This document shows, one piece after another, positions 15,705 through 23,966 of a stretch of 42,764 nt of DNA. Position 1 is the first letter of the stretch. Every line of letters begins with the position of its first letter. The stretch comes from UBA11524 sp964547515. Its GTDB lineage: Bacteria > Bacillota > Clostridia > Christensenellales > Aristaeellaceae. The translations under genes and the position numbers were made by a program. The stretch covers positions 1 through 42,764 of the forward strand of contig CAZJOA010000007.1 in assembly GCA_964547515.1 (NCBI GenBank), given 5' to 3'. Below the pieces are notes generated by a model. It saw only the letters and a program-made list of their open reading frames with translations, was not told the origin of the DNA and did no database searches.

Positions 15705-17687
15705 TTAGTCCATCAGGGTCTTCAGGGTCTCGACATAGGCCTCGTAGTCCTTGTTGTCTTGGAACGCATGGACGCCGGTGGTGCTCTCCTCGTACACCAC
15801 GTTGTTCAGCACATACAGCAGAACCTTGGTGTCGCCGCCGAGGTCGTCAGCGATGCTGATGGGCTCGCCGAAGACGAACTGGGTCATCTTCTCGATGTCA
15901 GCATTGGCCGCATCGGCGATGGAGGGCAGCAGGGTCACGAACTCGCTCTTGACGGTGATCTCGCGCGCGTTCGCCAGATCGTAGGTGATGGTCACAGTGC
16001 CTTCCTTGACCAGGACGCGCACAGTGCCGATGGTGTGCATGTTGCCGGCCACCAGGTCAAAGACCTGCTCGCCATCCACGGAGAGGTCGATGGGGGCGAA
16101 CATGTACCACTTGTCGGTGATGTTGGCATCGATGTCGCGGAAGCGGATGCCCTTGACGCAAGCGGTGTTGTGGAAGTAGGTCGCGCAGGGGATGACCTGC
16201 TTTTCGACGTGGCCGCAGGTCTCGCAGACGCGCTGCTGCTCGCCGTTCTCGGTGTCGGTCACGGGCTTGGTGACGACCCACGCGCCGAACTTATGGCCGA
16301 ACTTTTTGAGCTTCTCGGTCTTCACATGGGACTTGTCGTTCTGGCAGGTGTAGGTCTTCACGCCGTCCTCGGTGCAGGTGGCAGCCTTGGTCACGACGCC
16401 GCTGTCATAATCATGACCCAGGGCGGGCAGCTTCTCGCTGCTGATCTTCGCGCCGCAGACGGAGCAGTTGTAGCTGATAGAACCGTCCTTGGTGCAGGTG
16501 GGCTCAACGCGGACAGCGTCCTTGCCGGGCTTGTGGGCAGCGGGGATCTTCTCCTGCTTGACGATGACTGCCTTACACACGGAGCAATGCTTGCCCTCGG
16601 TCAGGCCGTCCTTGGTGCAGGTGGCGGCAACGGCGGGATCGACCACGATGGTATGACCCAGCGCGGCAACCTCTTCGGACTTCTGGAGCTGACCGCACAT
16701 GGTGCAGTAGTACTTCTTCGTGCCGGGGGCGGTGCAGGACGCGCCGACGTTCTCGACCTTATCCTGATTGTGCTGGAGCTTCGGCAGGACTTCCTGGGCA
16801 ACCTTGTAGTCGCAGCGGGAGCAATGCTTGCCCTCGGTCAGGCCGTCCTTGGTGCAGGTGGCGGCGACGGCCGCGTCGGTGATGAGGTCATGACCCAGCG
16901 CGGGGATCTGCTTGGCGGAATCCGGGATGACCTCGCCGCAGGTGGCGCACTTGGTGACCTGCGTGCCAGCCTCGGTGCAGGTGGCCTTCTTGGTCACGAC
17001 GGTATCGCCAGCCTTATGGCCGTTGGCGGGGATGACCTCACGGTCATACTCGACCTCGCAGGTCGCGCATGGGATGATGCGGATGCCGTCCTCGGTGCAG
17101 GTTGCAGCCTTCTGGACATAGGGCGTGCCAGCCTTGTGGCCGGTGGCGGGGATGGTGGTCTCAGTGCCCTTCTCGCCGCAGACGGTGCAGACCTTGTAGC
17201 CAATGCCGTCCTCGGTGCAGGTGGCTTCCTTCTTCACCGCGAGCTTGTCGCCCCAGGTGTGGGTGGCGCAGGCGTTGGAGACGACCGTCACAGAGCCGCC
17301 GGAAATGCTGATGGAAACAGGCACTCTCTCAATATTCCATGCACCAGCAGAGTAACCACCAATAGTATATGTCTTTGCAGCAGCACCACTCTTCACGAGG
17401 AAGGTTACCTTACCGATGGCACCGTCCTCAAAAGGTTCAGTACCATAGTAAACAAACTTACCACTACCGCTGCCAGGTTTTGTTACACCATTCTGGCCCT
17501 TTGCAGACACAAACTCAAATACAGAGGAGTCATAGCTAAGGGCTACTTCGAATGAACAAGCTGCATTCGGGTTAGAGACATAGAAAGTCACAGTAACTTC
17601 CTCGCCCGGCTTCGCTTCCGCAGCAAAAGCAGTACCCACAAAACAGAGTACAAACAAGCAAAGCAACAGAGATACGATCTTCTTCAT
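15705..17687 (-). CDS. Secreted protein with cohesin-like domain and nine CxxC repeats
   Basis: This 660-residue secreted protein has a Sec signal peptide (1-23, cleavage near AFA-AEA). A cohesin-like beta domain follows (about 25-137: GEEVTVTFYVSNP, SYDSSVFEFVSAKG, GKVTFLVKSGA). Next come nine tandem repeats of about 40 residues (143-501), then a unique C-terminal domain (502-660). The consensus repeat is H-K/D...TCTEDG...C-x-x-CG...IPALGH. The eighth and ninth repeats lose cysteines. No dockerin, LPxTG, SLH or membrane anchor is visible. The repeats could bind metal or form disulfides; that is inference. GGAGGAAAC precedes the ATG. The DNA for the signal and cohesin-like part is AT-richer than the rest. 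Confidence 0.8.
   Translation of the reverse strand: MKKIVSLLLCLFVLCFVGTAFAAEAKPGEEVTVTFYVSNPNAACSFEVALSYDSSVFEFVSAKGQNGVTKPGSGSGKFVYYGTEPFEDGAIGKVTFLVKSGAAAKTYTIGGYSAGAWNIERVPVSISISGGSVTVVSNACATHTWGDKLAVKKEATCTEDGIGYKVCTVCGEKGTETTIPATGHKAGTPYVQKAATCTEDGIRIIPCATCEVEYDREVIPANGHKAGDTVVTKKATCTEAGTQVTKCATCGEVIPDSAKQIPALGHDLITDAAVAATCTKDGLTEGKHCSRCDYKVAQEVLPKLQHNQDKVENVGASCTAPGTKKYYCTMCGQLQKSEEVAALGHTIVVDPAVAATCTKDGLTEGKHCSVCKAVIVKQEKIPAAHKPGKDAVRVEPTCTKDGSISYNCSVCGAKISSEKLPALGHDYDSGVVTKAATCTEDGVKTYTCQNDKSHVKTEKLKKFGHKFGAWVVTKPVTDTENGEQQRVCETCGHVEKQVIPCATYFHNTACVKGIRFRDIDANITDKWYMFAPIDLSVDGEQVFDLVAGNMHTIGTVRVLVKEGTVTITYDLANAREITVKSEFVTLLPSIADAANADIEKMTQFVFGEPISIADDLGGDTKVLLYVLNNVVYEESTTGVHAFQDNKDYEAYVETLKTLMD
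16185..17261 (-). repeat. Nine tandem coding repeats of about 120 bp
   Basis: Degenerate tandem repeats encode the CxxC units of the secreted protein at 15705-17687. The period is about 40 codons. The most alike copies share the phrase CTKDGLTEGKHCS (units 4 and 6), which suggests recent internal duplication or conversion. The units are translated, so this is not a CRISPR array. Confidence 0.8.
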
Positions 17688-17731
17688 ACAGTTTCCTCCA
17701 TTCTAATTACTGGCATAGCCAGCTAACCTTG

Positions 17732-18400
17732 TCACTTCAGCACTATTCCTGCCCATCCAGCTGCATATTGTGCAATAATCATAGCATCAAGCGCATTGAC
17801 CGTGCCACTTCCATCAACATCTGCATTGGAGAGATTGATGGAAACGTTATCCCATCCTGCAGCATACATTGCAATCGTCATTGCGTCCAACGCATTCACA
17901 ACGCCATTCTCGTCTGCATCACCCGGGAGACGCTGAGACACGGTGAACGTCACCGAGCCGTTCACCGTGGTGCTGCCGGAGATGAGGTAGGCCTCAACGG
18001 TGTAAGTGCCGTAGGCGGCATCGGCGTTGACGGTGAAGGTCAGCGTGCCGATGTTGCCGCCGGCCAGGTCGGACACGCCCGTCAGAGAGCCGGACGCGGT
18101 CGTGCCGTCGGGGCTGATGGTGATGCCATCCATGTTGGTGACGACGAAGCAGCCGTCGAAGCCCTTGGGCGGAACGACATCATTGACGCTGCCACCCACC
18201 GCATTGGCGAACGTCACGGGCGCTTTGTTGGTCTTGATGCCGATCAGCGCATTCTTGCCGCCGCCGGAGACGCTGATATTCATCGTCACCGTGCCGCCGC
18301 GAGCCGTCGTCACCGTCGTCGTCTCTGCCGAGGCCGCCATGACAGCGGTCAGCATCAGAACCAGCAGCAGGCTCAGCAGCCGTGAAACAAACTTCTTCAT
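17732..18400 (-). CDS. Secreted cohesin-like/dockerin protein
   Basis: This 222-residue protein has a signal peptide (1-25, MKKFVSRLLSLLLVLMLTAV... ASA-E), one cohesin-like domain (about 30-155; GGNIGTLTFTVNADAAYGTYTVEAYL matches the domain's last strands) and a C-terminal type I dockerin (about 158-222). The dockerin has two complete calcium loops, DADENGVVNALD and DVDGSGTVNALD, each followed by a helix ending YAAGW. Carrying both a cohesin-like and a dockerin module, it could act as an adaptor. AAGGAGG precedes the ATG. The dockerin part is AT-rich while the cohesin-like part is GC-rich. Confidence 0.82.
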   Translation of the reverse strand: MKKFVSRLLSLLLVLMLTAVMAASAETTTVTTARGGTVTMNISVSGGGKNALIGIKTNKAPVTFANAVGGSVNDVVPPKGFDGCFVVTNMDGITISPDGTTASGSLTGVSDLAGGNIGTLTFTVNADAAYGTYTVEAYLISGSTTVNGSVTFTVSQRLPGDADENGVVNALDAMTIAMYAAGWDNVSINLSNADVDGSGTVNALDAMIIAQYAAGWAGIVLK

Positions 18401-18446
18401 CGTGGAACCTCCTTATTATTCATGCAGCCGTATCGCACGTACTGCA

Positions 18447-20459
18447 TCAATTCAGTTGAACGCCCCAACCGGCGCAGAACTGCATCAGCAGCAGTGCATC
18501 CTCCAGATCCACCTTGCCATCGCCGTTCACATCCGCATTGCCGGTATGGAGGAGGACGCTCGCATCCGCGCAGTGGTCGATGATGCGCTGCGCGTCCGCC
18601 ATGCTGACAGCGCCGTTGCCGTCCGCATCGCCGGGAATCCGCACCTTGCCCACATAGATGCTGTCGCTCTTCCATGTGACACGCTGCCCATAGGCATCGG
18701 TCAGCATCATGATGCAGACATACTCCCCGTCTTCCTTGGGGGTGAAGGTGACCGTGCCGAAGGTAGTCGTCAGCGCCGTGGTGGAGACAATCGTGCCATC
18801 CACCTTTTGCCACGCCGCATAGCTTCCGCTCTTGTACTCCTTGCTGACACTGCCTGAGCCGCCCGTCATCTGGTAGGTGAGGGTGACGCTCTTGCCCAGC
18901 TCCAGCGTTTCGGCATCGACCGATGCGGCCAGCGCCGGGGCGGACACCGTGGGGGCATCCGTCAGCGGGATCGTATCGCTCCGCCAGGTGGACACATAGC
19001 CGTCCTTCTCCGTGACCGTGATTTCGAAATAGACCAGATCGCCCAGGTAGGGCTTGCCGGTGACCTTGCCTTCGGCCGCTGTGACGGTCTGCTGGAGGAA
19101 CTGATAGGTTCTGTTGGTATCCTGATCGTAGGTACAGCCGGTGATCTGAATGCGCTGATAGGGCGTCAGACCGTCGGCGATTTCGTAATTCAGACCGATG
19201 CTGCTGCCGGACTTCACGGTCGAAGCCGTCAGCGACAGCCGGGCGTTCACCCCGTAGAGCAGCGTGGCGCGGTCATACGCCGGATAGACATCCGGATAAT
19301 GATCGCAGGTCGCACGGGCGAAGAACTCGACCTGTCCGCCGAAGCGGGGGGTGAAGGTGCTCGTGCCGGTGCGGGTGTCCACCTGGGTCGACACGGTGGA
19401 GAGCACCTTGTCCGGGTCGGCGGCATCGTAGCAGGTCCAGCCGATGCTGTAGCGCACGCTGTCGCAGACATGCCCGCTGATGCGGTATGTGCCCGTCAGG
19501 CTCTCGCCGAGGCTGACGACGCTCCTGTCCAGCGCGGCGCTGAACGCAAAGCCGTCCAGCACGGCCATCCCGGGCGAATTGATGCGGATGGCATTGCCAT
19601 CGCCGTCCGTGGCGGTGAACTCAAACTGGGTCTGACCGGCCTGCAAGGGCCAGTAGTCGAAATGGATGGTCTGCACCTGTCCCGCCATGTCCATCTGACC
19701 CGTGCTCGTCTTGGTGTCAAGCACCTGATCCGCCTGGTCGCACAGCGTCCAGGTGGCGGTGTACTTCACCGGGCCGGTCTTTGTGGTGAGCATGGCGGTG
19801 GCCGTGATGACATCGCCCACGCGGGACTTTGCATCATCCAGAGAGACCACTGCCGCCAGGTCATTATGAACGGCCATGTTGCGGAAAAGCGGCTTCTCGT
19901 CGGCGTAGACCTGGATGGTATTGGTGCTGACGGTGACGACATTCGTGCCGTCGCCCGTGGAAATGCCCAGAACGAAGATGACATACCCCGCCTTGGTGGG
20001 GGTATAGGTGAAGGTGCGCCCGTCCCAGGACGTGGCCTCGATTTCCCCGCTGACCTGCGCGAAATTGGCCTCGCGGACGAAATTCTCGTCCATCAGCAGC
20101 CCTGCGACGGAATACTTGATGGGCGCTTTGTCACCCGTGACATCAGAGACCGTGAAGCGGATCGACTCCCCCACCTTGATGATGGATTCGTTCACCGCAT
20201 AGGTGAATGCGATGCCATCCCGGCTGACGCTGTCCACATAGCCATTGGACAGCCCCCGCGCCATGGCGAAGAGCTGATCCTCGCCCGGCGCACGGGCACG
20301 GGCATGAGCCAGCGCGTACTCGATCTCCTTTTCGAACACCGCCCGATGCGCTCCCGGCAGGTCGCTGTAGTCCAGCGGCTTGTCCGCTCCCTGGGCATTT
20401 GCGGCCGGGCTGAGAAGCAGGAGCAGGGTCGCAGTCAGGAGGCAGACGAGCTTCTTCAT
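18447..20459 (-). CDS. Large secreted dockerin protein with Ig-like repeats
   Basis: This 670-residue secreted protein has a signal peptide (MKKLVCLLTATLLLLLSPAANA), then several beta-rich Ig-like units recognisable by recurring phrases (VNESIIKVGESIRFTVSDV; LDRSVVSLGESLTGTYRIS; SVDAETLELGKSVTLTYQMTGG; FTPKEDGEYVCIMMLTDAYGQ). It ends in a C-terminal dockerin with loops DADGNGAVSMAD and DVNGDGKVDLED. The chosen ATG (20459) has no clear Shine-Dalgarno. A GTG at 20525 and an ATG at 20519 lie behind GGGGAG and would add about 20 residues before the signal sequence, so the true start is open. It follows the LRR-dockerin gene by fewer than 100 bases and may share its transcript. Function unknown; adhesion or scaffolding is inference. 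Confidence 0.78.
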   Translation of the reverse strand: MKKLVCLLTATLLLLLSPAANAQGADKPLDYSDLPGAHRAVFEKEIEYALAHARARAPGEDQLFAMARGLSNGYVDSVSRDGIAFTYAVNESIIKVGESIRFTVSDVTGDKAPIKYSVAGLLMDENFVREANFAQVSGEIEATSWDGRTFTYTPTKAGYVIFVLGISTGDGTNVVTVSTNTIQVYADEKPLFRNMAVHNDLAAVVSLDDAKSRVGDVITATAMLTTKTGPVKYTATWTLCDQADQVLDTKTSTGQMDMAGQVQTIHFDYWPLQAGQTQFEFTATDGDGNAIRINSPGMAVLDGFAFSAALDRSVVSLGESLTGTYRISGHVCDSVRYSIGWTCYDAADPDKVLSTVSTQVDTRTGTSTFTPRFGGQVEFFARATCDHYPDVYPAYDRATLLYGVNARLSLTASTVKSGSSIGLNYEIADGLTPYQRIQITGCTYDQDTNRTYQFLQQTVTAAEGKVTGKPYLGDLVYFEITVTEKDGYVSTWRSDTIPLTDAPTVSAPALAASVDAETLELGKSVTLTYQMTGGSGSVSKEYKSGSYAAWQKVDGTIVSTTALTTTFGTVTFTPKEDGEYVCIMMLTDAYGQRVTWKSDSIYVGKVRIPGDADGNGAVSMADAQRIIDHCADASVLLHTGNADVNGDGKVDLEDALLLMQFCAGWGVQLN

Positions 20460-20556
20460 TCGTGATGTACCATATGTACGGAATGGATGTAGCGTCCGCA
20501 GCATCCGCATGTTCACCATGCGCACTTCACTCCCCGGGTCATGGTTTGGTCATGGA

Positions 20557-21087
20557 TCACTGGAGCTTCGTGCCCCAGCCCGCGTGGTACTGCATCAGGA
20601 GCAGCACGTCGTTCGTATCCAGCTTGGCATCGCCGTTGACATCCGCATTGCCGGTGCTGATGGTGACGGCCTCGCCCGCGATGTAGCGCATGAGCAGGGT
20701 CGCATCATCGATGGTGACGGCGCCGTTGTTGTCCACGTCGCCGGGAATGCGGATGGTCGAGCCGCTCGCAGCGTAGGTGGTCACGGAGGTCAGCTTGGCG
20801 CAGTTCTTGAAGCTGCGCTTGCCAATGCGCGTCACGCAGCTGGGCAGGGACACGCTCGTGATGGTCGAATTATTCTCGAAGGCACCCTCGCCGATCTCGG
20901 TGACGGGCAGGCCATTGTAGCTCTCCGGCACGACGACCTGCGTCGCTTTGCCGACATACTTCTGCACGATGTAGCCCGTGCCCGCACTGTTCAGCGTGAA
21001 GGAAAAGTCCGCCGCATCTGCCAGGGCGCACGTCGCCAGCAGGCAAACGATCATCAGCAGGCAGCTTAGCAACTTGGCATACCGCAA
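20557..21087 (-). CDS. Secreted BspA-type leucine-rich-repeat protein with dockerin
   Basis: This 176-residue protein has a signal peptide, a short BspA-type LRR (LPVTEIGEGAFENNSTITSV, TRIGKRSFKNCAKLTSV) and a C-terminal dockerin with loops DVDNNGAVTIDD and DVNGDAKLDTND. I choose a TTG start at 21087 because AAAAGGGG lies 9 bases upstream and it gives a compact signal peptide (RYAKLLSCLLMIVCLLATCALA). An ATG at 21132 is in frame, but it lacks a Shine-Dalgarno and would begin within about 15 bases of the predicted transcript start. BspA repeats often mediate adhesion; the dockerin suggests assembly on a cohesin scaffold. Confidence 0.75.
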   Translation of the reverse strand: MRYAKLLSCLLMIVCLLATCALADAADFSFTLNSAGTGYIVQKYVGKATQVVVPESYNGLPVTEIGEGAFENNSTITSVSLPSCVTRIGKRSFKNCAKLTSVTTYAASGSTIRIPGDVDNNGAVTIDDATLLMRYIAGEAVTISTGNADVNGDAKLDTNDVLLLMQYHAGWGTKLQ

Positions 21088-21153
21088 AATATCCAGCCCC
21101 TTTTCTGATTTGTTTGAAGCGTCTTTTCGCATGCAGTGCGCTTCATTGCCCTC

Positions 21154-21183
21154 ATTATACCATGTGCTAAATACTGGAGTCAA
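21154..21183 (-). promoter_or_regulatory. Promoter of the LRR-dockerin gene
   Basis: On the minus strand TTGACT (21178-21183) and a perfect TATAAT (21154-21159) are separated by 18 bases. The predicted start of transcription is near 21147, giving about 60 bases of leader to the TTG start at 21087. A weak inverted repeat, AATCAG (21199-21204) with CTGATT (21214-21219), lies just upstream. Confidence 0.75.
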
Positions 21184-21230
21184 GCACGAAATGCGAAGAA
21201 TCAGGCCTGCATGCTGATTTTTTACAGTTT

Positions 21231-23903
21231 TTATTCCTCCGGCTCGTATTTCCGGAGCAGAACCTTCATGCCGCCCAGCTTCTGGAGGATCAGCGTCGCA
21301 TCGTCGACCGTCACCCGGCCATTGGCATCCACGTCCGCATTATAATGGTGGATGTCCACGCCCCAGCCCGCGATGTGCTGGAGGATCAGCAGCGCGTCCT
21401 GATTGTCGACGGTCTTGTCAGTGTTGACATCGCCCGGCAGCGCATTGGCGTTGTTCAACGGATCGATCACCGTGACCTCAAACACGGTGTACACCATGTT
21501 GTCCAGCATGACCATGACACGGGTCGTGCCGCCGGCGCGCGGCTTGAGGATGTTGGTATCCCCATCGACGACGGGATCACAGGTCAGGATGCTCTCGTCC
21601 TCGACCTGCCAGTAGGTACGGTTGACCTCCGTGCCCTCCTGATCGGGCAGGACGGTGAAGGGCGTCTGGCCGTTGATCTTTCTGTTGGCGGGGAAGATGG
21701 AGATCGACTCCGGCAGGAGGTAGCCGATGGCATTGATGCGCAGGGTGATGTTGTCCTTCGTCCTGCCGGTGACGACGCAGGAGGCCGTCGGCCAGGTGCA
21801 GCTGAGCGTACCATCCTGGAGCAGGAAGCCGCTGGCTTCCGGATTACCCTCGCCCGGCAGGTCGTAGGTGATCGCCCAGTCGATGGTGATGGGATTACCC
21901 TCGGCATCCACATACTGGGGCAGCTCCACATAGTAGCCATAGGGCACGCGGACATCCAGCTCTTCGGCGAAGAGCTCCTTGTCATCCACGACCTCGACCG
22001 TGAAGGTGACGGAGGCATCGGTATACTTGGACTTCAGCGTGACGGTGGTCACGCCGGGCTGCTTCGCCGTCAGGTAACTTGAGGTATGCGAGTCAATGTC
22101 GGCAATGCTCGGGTCTGCAACGGTGGCTGTCACCTCACTCCAGGGCACCTCGCCCACGTCCGACTGGATCGGGCCGACCTTTCCGCTACTGTGCATAACG
22201 ATGGTCATGGCATCATGCTTGAGCCACTTGGGATACAGCAGAACCTGGAACATGCTCTTCAGCACGCGGCCGTCATCCAGATCGACCTGGAAATACACCT
22301 GACCCGTCCGCTTCACGCCCAGCACCCTGCCGTCGGGATACACGACAGCGCTGTCCGTATGGGCGGTATAAGTGCCCGGATAGACCTTGCCGGTCTTATC
22401 CTGGACGGTGATGAGTGCCTCCTGCCCCACGCCCACGGGCGGATCGGGCAGAACGATGCGGATGGCCTGATCGCTGTCCAGCACGGTGACTTTGCACTCC
22501 GCCGTGAGCCGCCTGTTGTCCTCGCCATAGGCCGTCACATAAACCATGCCCTGACCCGGGGCTTGGGCGATGACGCGATTGCCCTCCAGGCGGAAGCTGG
22601 CGAGCTTGTCCTCGGTCTCGGTCACACCATAGCCCATTGCGATCTGATACGGATGCTCACCCTTGTCGAAGCTGACCTTCAGGTCGAAGGTCTGGCCGAT
22701 GTCCAGCGTCAGCTCCACCGCATTGAGGCTGACCTCCGTGGGGTTCTCCACCACATCAAAGGTCTGCGTGCAGGTCGAACCGTCCGGATTCTGCGCCTCC
22801 AGGGTGAACTTGCCCGTGCCGCTGAAGGTCAGGTAATCCTGCTCCAGGGTGACGATGTCCGCCCCGTCGACGATGCGCAGGGGACGCACGATGTGATTCC
22901 CCGATGCATCCAGGCACTTCGCCTGCACCGCCGCGCGATTCGGATACAGCATGCTGCCGTCATCCACCGTGATGCTTTGACAGGCTGCGTCGTCATAGAT
23001 ATGGATATACATCGTGTCCGACATATTGCCCATGGCCGCCACGAGCTTGTAATGGCCATGCTTCATCGCCGTGAACGTCCCGGTCGACGTGTTGACCCAG
23101 GTGCCCGAGCATTCGGTGCGCGAACCGCTTTGATCGTACAGCCAGAGGTCGACGGCAGAGGCCGCCGCCGTAAAGCCGCCATTCGGCTCGACACCCAGAT
23201 CAAGACCCAGGTCAAAGGCATCCTGAACCACACAGTCGATCTGCTCCCGGGCGAATTCCAGCTTGGTGGCATAGGGCAGCACATGGACGCGCACGGTCGC
23301 CTGCTGACCGTCATAGGTGTAGTAGGTCGCCTCGTACACGCCGGTCTTGCCGCCCTTCAAGGCCTGCACGCGCCACTCCACCCAATCTCTGGACACACTG
23401 ATGACGCTCTCATTCACCAGATCGGCACCGGTCTTCTCAACACGCTCGATGTAATTGCGGTTGTCCACGCCGTTGAGCTTATAGCTCCTCCGCGTGTTCG
23501 TGTCCGTCATCAGGTAGATGGTGTCCGGGTCGCAGCGCAGATCCTCGATGGGGGCGAGGACCTGCAGCGAGAGCCTCACCTGCTTCTGGCTCTCGCCGCT
23601 CTTCCTGGGCTTGAGCTTGATGGTCAGCGTGATGTCACTCTCCAGCGGCGCATCCTCGCTGATGTGAAGCGTGCCGTCCGCATCCACGGTCAGATAGTCC
23701 GACTTTTCCTCGAAGGACAGGCTGTAGTCCTCCAGATCCCAGCGGCTGTCCACACGATGGACAAGCTCCTGATAGTCGGGCTGCTTCGTCTGTCCGGGGA
23801 CGCAGTAGACCACGGGCACACCGTAGGCTCGCGCCTGTGCCGTGCCGGCCAGAAGCACCAGCAGCGTCACCAGCACCGCAAGGAATAAGCATCTGCGCTT
23901 CAT
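21231..23903 (-). CDS. Very large secreted Ig-like dockerin protein
   Basis: This 890-residue secreted protein has a signal peptide (MKRRCLFLAVLVTLLVLLAGTAQA) followed by many bacterial Ig-like (BIG2-type) units. Recurring features are phrases such as LTIKLKPRKSGESQKQVRLSL, ELTLDIGQTFDLKVSFD, SSYLTAKQPGVTTVTLKSKY and ILKPRAGGTTRVMVML. The C-terminal dockerin (about 820-880) has a slightly degenerate first loop (DVNTDKTVDNQD) and a good second one (DVDANGRVTVDD), with a short charged tail. CAGGAGG precedes the ATG. It has its own strong promoter and heads the secreted-protein cluster. Catalytic motifs are absent, so structural or adhesive use is likely. Confidence 0.8.
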   Translation of the reverse strand: MKRRCLFLAVLVTLLVLLAGTAQARAYGVPVVYCVPGQTKQPDYQELVHRVDSRWDLEDYSLSFEEKSDYLTVDADGTLHISEDAPLESDITLTIKLKPRKSGESQKQVRLSLQVLAPIEDLRCDPDTIYLMTDTNTRRSYKLNGVDNRNYIERVEKTGADLVNESVISVSRDWVEWRVQALKGGKTGVYEATYYTYDGQQATVRVHVLPYATKLEFAREQIDCVVQDAFDLGLDLGVEPNGGFTAAASAVDLWLYDQSGSRTECSGTWVNTSTGTFTAMKHGHYKLVAAMGNMSDTMYIHIYDDAACQSITVDDGSMLYPNRAAVQAKCLDASGNHIVRPLRIVDGADIVTLEQDYLTFSGTGKFTLEAQNPDGSTCTQTFDVVENPTEVSLNAVELTLDIGQTFDLKVSFDKGEHPYQIAMGYGVTETEDKLASFRLEGNRVIAQAPGQGMVYVTAYGEDNRRLTAECKVTVLDSDQAIRIVLPDPPVGVGQEALITVQDKTGKVYPGTYTAHTDSAVVYPDGRVLGVKRTGQVYFQVDLDDGRVLKSMFQVLLYPKWLKHDAMTIVMHSSGKVGPIQSDVGEVPWSEVTATVADPSIADIDSHTSSYLTAKQPGVTTVTLKSKYTDASVTFTVEVVDDKELFAEELDVRVPYGYYVELPQYVDAEGNPITIDWAITYDLPGEGNPEASGFLLQDGTLSCTWPTASCVVTGRTKDNITLRINAIGYLLPESISIFPANRKINGQTPFTVLPDQEGTEVNRTYWQVEDESILTCDPVVDGDTNILKPRAGGTTRVMVMLDNMVYTVFEVTVIDPLNNANALPGDVNTDKTVDNQDALLILQHIAGWGVDIHHYNADVDANGRVTVDDATLILQKLGGMKVLLRKYEPEE

Positions 23904-23936
23904 GGATGATCCATCCTCCTGTGAACACTTTTTTCT

Positions 23937-23966
23937 ATTCTATCACACGGCTGACAGAACTGTCAA
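23937..23966 (-). promoter_or_regulatory. Promoter of the 890-residue dockerin protein, with an inverted repeat
   Basis: On the minus strand a perfect TTGACA (23961-23966) and TAGAAT (23937-23942) are spaced 18 bases apart. The inverted repeat TGACAG-AA-CTGTCA (23952-23965) overlaps the -35 box and spacer, where a repressor would act. The promoter directly abuts the stop codon of the upstream phosphoesterase gene. Confidence 0.75.

Noticed and set aside
16185..17261. CRISPR-like periodicity
   Set aside because: The period is about 120 bp, repeats are degenerate and translated in one frame, and there are no cas genes.
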